A stretch of DNA of 13,925 nucleotides from Bellilinea sp034411135. GTDB lineage: Bacteria; Chloroflexota; Anaerolineae; Anaerolineales; Anaerolineaceae. The position numbers and the translations under genes are program-made. The stretch spans positions 1 through 13,925 of the forward strand of contig DAOUMN010000091.1 in the NCBI GenBank assembly GCA_034411135.1, given 5' to 3'. This document shows positions 8,566 through 13,925 of the stretch, one piece after another (the stretch's first letter is position 1; every line of letters starts with the position of its first letter). The notes under the pieces were generated by a model. It was not told the DNA's origin. It was given only the letters and a program-made list of their open reading frames with translations, and did no database searches.

Positions 8566-11142
8566 ATGAATCAAGTTACAGCTGTGCTCACCTGGTATGT
8601 GTTGGCGTTACTGGTTGGTTGGATAATCTTTCCTGCTGCTTATCGCTTGTTTAAGTTTCTCCCCGATCGTGGATATACCTTGAGTCGCCCGCTGGGACTG
8701 CTAGTGTGGGGTTATCTGTTCTGGTTTTTGACTTCGTTGGGGGTGTTACGCAATGACAGCGGGGGGGTCTTGCTTGCTCTGTTTCTGGTAGCGGGAATCA
8801 GCCTGTTCCTTATCCAGCGCAAACGACTGGAGTTTTTCGATTGGCTGCGTGGTCAGTCGCGGCTGATCCTTGGTGCGGAAAGCTTGTTTCTGGCAGCGTA
8901 TGTGCTGTGGGTGATTGTCCGTGCAGCCAACCCGGAAATCCTCTACACCGAAAAACCGATGGAGCTGGCGTTCATCAACGCGATTCTGCGTTCGCCGGAA
9001 TTCCCTCCCTTCGACCCGTGGCTTTCGGGTTATGCCATCTCCTATTACTATTTTGGTTATGTGATGGTTTCCATGCTAATCCGCCTGAGCGGCGTAGTCA
9101 GTCCGATTGGCTTTAACCTGGGTATTGCCTTGTGGTTTGGATTAACTGCGCTGGCATGCTATGGGATTGTGTACAACTTGCTGATTGGTGTGTTTTTCCG
9201 TAAGGACAGGGAAACGGCAAAACGTAAAGCCGCTGGCTGGGCGTTTCTTGCGCCGGTGTTGGTTTTACTGATTGGCAACCTATCCGGTTTGCTGGATGTC
9301 CTCCATGCTCGCGGAATTTTCTGGCAGCGCAACGAACAGGGTGTACTGGAATCTTCTTTCTGGAGCTGGCTGGGCATCAAAGAGCTCGATCAACCGCCGC
9401 CCGAACCGCTGGACTGGATGCCTAAGCGCACCTACTGGTTATGGTGGCGCGGTTCACGGGTGATCCAGGATTACAATTTACTCAACCAGCAGGAAGAAGT
9501 CATCGATGAGTTTCCCTTCTTTTCTTATTTGCTGGCGGATATGCACCCGCATGTCCTGGGTATGCCTTTCGTTGTCCTGGCTGCCGGGCTGGCATTGAAT
9601 CTCTATTTTTCTTTGAAAAAACAGCCGCCACTACACCCGAATATAAAGGTCTGGCTGAAGCAACCGCGCACCTGGGTGGCTGCACTGGTCTTTGGCGGCT
9701 TGTCCTTTTTGAATACCTGGGATTTTCCGATTTATCTGGCATTGTTCAGCGGCGTTTACGTGCTGGGTAGGTATCTCCAGCTTGGATGGTCACGTTGGAG
9801 GATTGCAGATTTCCTGTTCGTTTGTTTGCTTGTGGGCGTTCTTGGTGTGGTTTTGTATTTGCCGTTTTATGTTGGTTTCGCTTCGCAGGCGGGGGGAATT
9901 CTACCCAGCCTGATTTTCCATACCCGCGGTGTTAACTTTTGGGTCATGTTTGCCCCGCTCTTACTGCCGTTGATTGCCTGGCTTGTCCACCAGCGCAACT
10001 CCATCATCAGCAATGGTACATTGCGCACTGGTCTGGTCGCAGGTGCAGCTATTGTGGCTGGAGGATGGATTTTAATGCTGCTGGCTGCCAAAGGAATTGA
10101 ATTGGCGCAGGCAGCGGGTCAGGGGATGATGGTATCCACCAATCCCTCTCTGGCGCAAACCGGTCAGACCTTGAACAACCTTGCCAGTTTATACTTCTTC
10201 AAACAAGGCGGGCAAGGCACGGATTTGTTCCAGACAGCGTTGCTGCGCCGGATTGCCAGTCCTGGCAGCTGGTTGACATTGCTGGTTGTGATTGTTGCGG
10301 TATGGGCACTGCTGGCAGCTTTACGCCGGGAATCGCTGCCAGATGACAACCAGGATAGCGCACCTGACTTGTCCAAAACCGATCTGGATACGGACAACCG
10401 TGGATTTGTCCTGTTGGTGATCCTGCTGGGTGCCGGTTTGACCCTGGCGCCGGAATTCTTCTACCTGCAGGACGGATTCGGCACGCGGATGAACACCATC
10501 TTCAAGTTCTACTTCCAGGCGTGGATTTTATGGGGTATGGCGGCGGCTTATGCCAGTGCGGTACTGTTATCACAAGCGCGCGAAATCGGTGGCGCACTGC
10601 TGCGCACCGCCTGGCTGGGATTGATGCTTGCCGCATTGCTCTACCCGGCAGTCATGTTGCCTGCAAAGACCGGGCTGGCGAGTGGACAGCTACCAAAATT
10701 AACGTTGGACGGAAAAGCCTATTTACAACGTTCCTCGCCGGATGAATGGCAGGCATTCCAGTTTTTGGCTTCGGCGCCATTAGGAGTGGTGGTCGAAGCG
10801 GTTGGACCACAGTACAACCCTGATTTTGCCCGCGTAGCCACACATGCCGGTCAGATGGGTTTACTCGGATGGGAAGGTCACGAAGTCCAATGGCGCGGAG
10901 GGGGTGAAGAAATGGGGTCACGCCGCCAGGATATCGAAACGCTGTTCCAGTCCCCGGATTGGGAACAAACCCGTGCAATCATCCAACGATACGGTATCCG
11001 CTATATTTACATTGGCCCGATCGAGCGCGCTGCTTATCGGGTCAATGAAAACAAGTTCTCTGCCAATTTAGGTTTGCTGTTTGGCAATGCTTCTGTGCGC
11101 ATTTACGAAACTCCATCCTATGTATTGAATTCTTCGCCTTAG
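8566..11142 (+). CDS. Stand-alone Chlor_Arch_YYY (DUF2298) multipass membrane protein
   Basis: 858 residues, within the 700-900 residue class of single-domain TIGR03662 proteins. It aligns by eye along its length with the C-terminal part of the 1770-residue fusion protein. Shared landmarks, in order: LPDRGYTLSRPLGLLVWGY (LPDRGF in the fusion), EKPMELAF (129-136), YYYFG (160-164), GNLSG, EFPFF...ADMHPH (315-329), FLNTWDFPIY, GTRMNTIFKFYFQAW (639-653) and RYGIRYIYIGPIERA near the end. It is strongly hydrophobic up to about residue 700; the last 150 residues are soluble. It differs from the fusion copy by carrying the DMHPH form of the histidine motif and a longer insert before EFPFF (about 245-310). 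The ATG at 8566 follows the DUF952 stop by 9 nt without an evident Shine-Dalgarno. The biochemical function of the family is unknown; a role in envelope glycan assembly is inferred from its neighbours and its GT-C-like layout. Confidence 0.88.
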   Translation: MNQVTAVLTWYVLALLVGWIIFPAAYRLFKFLPDRGYTLSRPLGLLVWGYLFWFLTSLGVLRNDSGGVLLALFLVAGISLFLIQRKRLEFFDWLRGQSRLILGAESLFLAAYVLWVIVRAANPEILYTEKPMELAFINAILRSPEFPPFDPWLSGYAISYYYFGYVMVSMLIRLSGVVSPIGFNLGIALWFGLTALACYGIVYNLLIGVFFRKDRETAKRKAAGWAFLAPVLVLLIGNLSGLLDVLHARGIFWQRNEQGVLESSFWSWLGIKELDQPPPEPLDWMPKRTYWLWWRGSRVIQDYNLLNQQEEVIDEFPFFSYLLADMHPHVLGMPFVVLAAGLALNLYFSLKKQPPLHPNIKVWLKQPRTWVAALVFGGLSFLNTWDFPIYLALFSGVYVLGRYLQLGWSRWRIADFLFVCLLVGVLGVVLYLPFYVGFASQAGGILPSLIFHTRGVNFWVMFAPLLLPLIAWLVHQRNSIISNGTLRTGLVAGAAIVAGGWILMLLAAKGIELAQAAGQGMMVSTNPSLAQTGQTLNNLASLYFFKQGGQGTDLFQTALLRRIASPGSWLTLLVVIVAVWALLAALRRESLPDDNQDSAPDLSKTDLDTDNRGFVLLVILLGAGLTLAPEFFYLQDGFGTRMNTIFKFYFQAWILWGMAAAYASAVLLSQAREIGGALLRTAWLGLMLAALLYPAVMLPAKTGLASGQLPKLTLDGKAYLQRSSPDEWQAFQFLASAPLGVVVEAVGPQYNPDFARVATHAGQMGLLGWEGHEVQWRGGGEEMGSRRQDIETLFQSPDWEQTRAIIQRYGIRYIYIGPIERAAYRVNENKFSANLGLLFGNASVRIYETPSYVLNSSP

Positions 11143-11156
11143 TAAAAACGGTGCTT

Positions 11157-12863
11157 ATGAAAAATCCCTTCATGCGAATCAGCGCTGAACATGCTTTTTA
11201 TCTCATTATTTTCCTGGTTGCACTCCTGGTTCGATGTTTGCAATTGGGGACATTGCCACTAGGAGACAGCGAGGCAAAGCTTGGGTTGCAAGCGCTTGAA
11301 TTGGCGCAGGGAGAAAATCCGATCATCCTGGACCCGGAAGCGGGCTATCTGGTCGGTACGGCCGGTTTGTTTTTTGTGTTTGCGGCGACCAATTTTCTGG
11401 CACGATTGATTCCGGCTTTGCTTGGCGCCGGAATTTGCCTGTTGCCCTATTTTTCTCGAGATTGGTTGGGCAGAAAACCCGCACTTCTCTTTTCTCTCTT
11501 GCTGGCGCTGGATCCAGGCTGGATCATGGCTTCCCGGCAGGCGGGTGGGGCGACCTGGACGGTTTTTTTTGGTGCTTTGGTGATCATTGCACTTTTACGC
11601 CGCCAGGCTAGACTGGCAGGTGCGGCGGCTGGGTTGATGCTTTTGGGGGGGATCGGTTTGTGGAAACTGTTGTTTCCCTTTGGGCTGGCGCTTTGGTTGT
11701 TCTCCCGATTTTCGAAGAATAGTCCAACGTTCGATTGGCTGCCATGGAAATCAGAAGAATTCAACCGGAAACAGGCACTGGCTTGGGTAGTTGGAACCTG
11801 GCTGGTCAGTGCAAGCCTGCTCTTGTTGCTGCCGCAAGGTTTAAGCGCTGTAGCGGGCTCGATCCTTGCCTATTTCAAAGGTTGGACCGCGGAAGGGGGG
11901 CGCTCATTGGGTTTATTTCTGCTGGGCATCCTGGTATATCAACCCATTGGCTGGATTTTTGGTTTGTTGCGGATCATCCGGCAGGTGAAATATCCTTCTG
12001 CATTGGAGCGTTTCCTGGGCATTTGGTGGCTGGTGGCACTGATCGCTGGGTTGTTATATCCTGCCCGCCAGCCATTGGATATTCTCTGGTCGTCGATCCC
12101 GATGTTGATTCTATCGGCGCGGATGCTGGCGGATATCTTGCGGTTTGATTTTGAACAAAGCCGCGTAGCAATGCTGTACAGCATCGTTGTGCTCTTGCTG
12201 TGGTTGTTTGCTGCGCTCAACACTGCCCGTTTGTTGAATAATTACCAATTCACCAGCAGTCTGCAAATCCCGTTGATTGGGATTATCGCGGCAGTCTTTT
12301 TCATCCTGGCTTCGCTGGTATTAGTCGGCTGGGGCTGGTCGGTGCGGGCAGCGACGATGGGTTCCGTTTGGGGTACGACGGCTTTTCTTGCCCTATTTGT
12401 CTTTGCCGCTGCCTGGCATACTACCGGCATGGGGGGGAGACCAGAAACCCGATTGCTTTCCAACGATCCATACAGACCGGATGTTGACTTGCTGATAGGT
12501 ACAATTGGCGATCTTTCGGAATGGAACACGGGTGTTCGCAACCAGCTCGAAGTGATGATTGTTGGTCTGGAGCAACCATCTATGCGCTGGTTGTTTCGGG
12601 ATTACAATCGAGTTGCGTTCGAAAATACGTTTCCACCCCAAGCCGAACCTGCTCTGGTTATTACTCCTGCCAATGCCAGCCCACCTTTTGTCCAGTCTTA
12701 CCGCGGTCAAGATTTTGTGTGGAGTACCACCCCACGCTGGGACTTGATGATTGGCGTTGAGTGGTTGAAATGGATGATTTTTAAGACAGCACCAATGGAT
12801 TCTCAGGCGATTCTTTTATGGGCACGAGAGGATGTTTTTCCCGGTGCCATATCTCAACCCTAG
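11157..12863 (+). CDS. GT39-like / TIGR03663-like multipass membrane glycosyltransferase homologue
   Basis: 568 residues from the ATG at 11157; a GTG at 11151 in the same frame would add two residues. Neither start has a convincing Shine-Dalgarno, so ATG is preferred by codon. The first helix (IIFLVALLVRCLQLG) is followed by the short loop LPLGDSEAKLGLQAL. The acidic pair D37/E39 sits where GT39/PMT-like enzymes carry their catalytic acid. About ten more hydrophobic stretches run to roughly residue 425. A soluble C-terminal segment then holds MRWLFRDYN, EPALVITPANA, YRGQDFVW and WLKWMIF. TIGR03663 proteins show N-terminal PMT similarity and are typically encoded near YYY genes, which fits this place 14 nt after the stand-alone YYY gene. 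The exact family is less certain than the GT-C fold. It is probably a sugar transferase working outside the membrane from a lipid-linked donor. Confidence 0.72.
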   Translation: MKNPFMRISAEHAFYLIIFLVALLVRCLQLGTLPLGDSEAKLGLQALELAQGENPIILDPEAGYLVGTAGLFFVFAATNFLARLIPALLGAGICLLPYFSRDWLGRKPALLFSLLLALDPGWIMASRQAGGATWTVFFGALVIIALLRRQARLAGAAAGLMLLGGIGLWKLLFPFGLALWLFSRFSKNSPTFDWLPWKSEEFNRKQALAWVVGTWLVSASLLLLLPQGLSAVAGSILAYFKGWTAEGGRSLGLFLLGILVYQPIGWIFGLLRIIRQVKYPSALERFLGIWWLVALIAGLLYPARQPLDILWSSIPMLILSARMLADILRFDFEQSRVAMLYSIVVLLLWLFAALNTARLLNNYQFTSSLQIPLIGIIAAVFFILASLVLVGWGWSVRAATMGSVWGTTAFLALFVFAAAWHTTGMGGRPETRLLSNDPYRPDVDLLIGTIGDLSEWNTGVRNQLEVMIVGLEQPSMRWLFRDYNRVAFENTFPPQAEPALVITPANASPPFVQSYRGQDFVWSTTPRWDLMIGVEWLKWMIFKTAPMDSQAILLWAREDVFPGAISQP

Positions 12864-12869
12864 AGGTGA
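12863..12869 (+). promoter_or_regulatory. Ribosome binding site selecting the TTG start of cmk
   Basis: GAGGTGA overlaps the last base of the preceding TAG stop and lies 3 nt from the TTG at 12873 (6 nt if counted from GAGG). No ATG or GTG in this frame lies between it and the P-loop, so this site fixes the TTG as initiator. Confidence 0.65.
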
Positions 12870-12872
12870 TCG

Positions 12873-13550
12873 TTGCCAAAGCCGCGTAGCATTGCGATTG
12901 ATGGACCTGCATCCTCCGGAAAGTCAACCGTTGGACTTAAACTGGCGGAAGCGCTGGGCTATTTATTTTTCGATACGGGTATTTTGTACCGGGCAGTAAC
13001 ACTTGCGGTTATTCGTGCCGGGTTGAACGCGGATGAAGAAGCCAATGTTGCCAGACTGGCATGCGGGGTTCAGATCGACGTTCAGCCCCCTTCGATAAAG
13101 GATGGACGCAAAGAGGATGTGTTTTTGAACGGCGAGGATGTCACCTGGGCAATTCGCGAGCCGGAGGTGGACGCATTGGTATCGAAAATCAGTGCCTATC
13201 CGGATGTGCGCCGGGCAATGATTGACCAGCAGCGCCGAATTGGCAATCGCGGTAAGGTGGTCATGGTGGGCAGGGATATTGGTACAGTGGTTATGCCGGA
13301 TGCGGACTTAAAAATTTTCCTGGAAGCCTCGCTGGAAGAACGAGCCGAGAGGCGCTACCGGGAAATAGTAGCGCGAGGCGAAAAAGCGGACTTCCAACAG
13401 GTGCTGGCGGCATTGCGCAATCGCGATACGATCGATTCATCCCGCGCTGTTGCTCCATTGCGACCTGCGGAGGACGCGGTAATCATCAATACTGACCGTC
13501 TCAACGTGGAACAGGTACTTGACAAAATTTTCAGTCATTGCCAGGAATGA
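12873..13550 (+). CDS. cmk: Cytidylate kinase
   Basis: 225 residues, the normal length of bacterial Cmk. The cytoplasmic enzyme phosphorylates CMP and dCMP to the diphosphates using ATP, feeding CTP/dCTP supply. Visible signatures: the P-loop GPASSGKST (11-19), FDTGILYRAVT (33-43) that contacts the nucleotide, NGEDVTWAIREPEVD, the GRDIGT motif (133-138; GRD arginine and aspartate conserved), LEASLEERAERRY in the LID region, and RNRDTIDSSRAVAPL (182-196). All key residues appear intact. It begins at a TTG codon with a good GAGGTGA site, 9 nt after the glycosyltransferase stop, so it seems to be carried in the operon. The TTG start may lower translation relative to its neighbours (inference). 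Nothing suggests a specialised paralogue; I take it as the housekeeping enzyme. Confidence 0.96.
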   Translation: MPKPRSIAIDGPASSGKSTVGLKLAEALGYLFFDTGILYRAVTLAVIRAGLNADEEANVARLACGVQIDVQPPSIKDGRKEDVFLNGEDVTWAIREPEVDALVSKISAYPDVRRAMIDQQRRIGNRGKVVMVGRDIGTVVMPDADLKIFLEASLEERAERRYREIVARGEKADFQQVLAALRNRDTIDSSRAVAPLRPAEDAVIINTDRLNVEQVLDKIFSHCQE

Positions 13551-13554
13551 GAAC

Positions 13555-13925
13555 ATGAGAGCGAGCGAAAAGGTCGAACAAACCCTCAAGGATACCCGCC
13601 ATATTCTGAACCGGCTGCTGGCGGTCAGTCCGGCAGTGATTTATTCGACCACTCCGTATCCACCCTATCAGGTGCGCTACATGAGCGACAATGTCGCTAT
13701 TGTCACGGGTTACTCAGCCGACCAATTTATCGAAGACAGCGGTTTCTGGTTTTCTCGAGTACACCCGGAAGATCGTGATGCGTTGCGCGGGATGCTGCAA
13801 AAAATGCAAGTAGATGATTTCATTCAAATGGATTACCGGCTGTTATGTGCTGACGATCGTTACCATTACCTTCACGAAGAAATCAAAGTGCTTCGCGATG
13901 CGTCTGGTAACCCGGTTGAAGGGGT
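13555..13925 (+). CDS. PAS-domain protein, N-terminal part (probable sensor/signalling protein), 3'-truncated
   Basis: The ATG at 13555, 4 nt after the cmk stop, has AGGA at 13543-13546, 8 nt upstream. The frame stays open to the end of the window (123 codons). No signal peptide or membrane helix is seen. Residues about 5-25 form a likely helix (EKVEQTLKDTRHILNRLL), followed by a PAS core: VRYMSDNVAIVTGYS (40-54), then FWFSRVHPEDRDAL (64-77; HPEDR is the usual PAS_3-type landmark) and a later strand pair around DYRLLCADDRYHYLHEE. In bacteria such N-terminal PAS modules usually precede a histidine kinase, a diguanylate cyclase or further PAS/GAF domains; which one cannot be seen. The ligand is unknown. 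A regulatory link to the upstream genes is possible only on the basis of position. Confidence 0.82.
   Translation, partial: MRASEKVEQTLKDTRHILNRLLAVSPAVIYSTTPYPPYQVRYMSDNVAIVTGYSADQFIEDSGFWFSRVHPEDRDALRGMLQKMQVDDFIQMDYRLLCADDRYHYLHEEIKVLRDASGNPVEG

Noticed and set aside
6242..9056. Identical 14-nt DNA word at 6242-6255 and 9043-9056 as a repeat
   Set aside because: It is simply the shared coding of the conserved YYYFG motif in the two paralogous domains. No longer DNA identity surrounds it.

Overview
The window reads as part of a chromosome of a Chloroflexota bacterium, probably of the Anaerolineae type. The main reason is two giant membrane proteins carrying the rare 'Chlor_Arch_YYY' domain (DUF2298, TIGR03662), which is known mainly from Chloroflexi and some Archaea. 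They sit among GT-C type (family 39 / PMT-like) glycosyltransferase homologues. The phylum is an inference from gene content; no rRNA or other taxonomic marker is present.

All eight genes lie on the + strand and are almost gapless. A 5'-truncated class I methyltransferase (1-600) is followed by the only real intergenic gap, 65 bp, which holds a candidate promoter. Then come a GT39-like integral membrane protein (666-2900), a 1770-residue fusion of a GT39-like module, an extracytoplasmic beta-rich region and a YYY domain (2897-8209), and a small DUF952 protein (8206-8556). These are followed by a stand-alone YYY protein (8566-11142), a second GT39/TIGR03663-like membrane protein (11157-12863), cytidylate kinase cmk (12873-13550, TTG start), and the first 123 codons of a PAS-domain protein that runs off the window. 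Two junctions are 4-nt ATGA overlaps and the later gaps are 4 to 14 nt, so 666 to the window end looks like one operon.

The four large membrane proteins look like a lipid-carrier-dependent envelope glycosylation or glycan-assembly machine. Each combines an N-terminal multi-helix membrane core, generally with acidic loop motifs near the start, with soluble C-terminal segments expected outside the membrane. Substrate and product cannot be read from the sequence. The upstream methyltransferase could modify the same product. DUF952, cmk and the PAS protein are less obviously linked: cmk is housekeeping CMP/dCMP kinase and the PAS protein probably begins a sensor.

I found no tRNA, rRNA, CRISPR array, mobile element, convincing terminator or long DNA repeat. 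No stretch over 300 bp lacks a gene. The most interesting element is the paralogous pair of YYY domains, one fused to a glycosyltransferase and one alone, separated only by the DUF952 gene.
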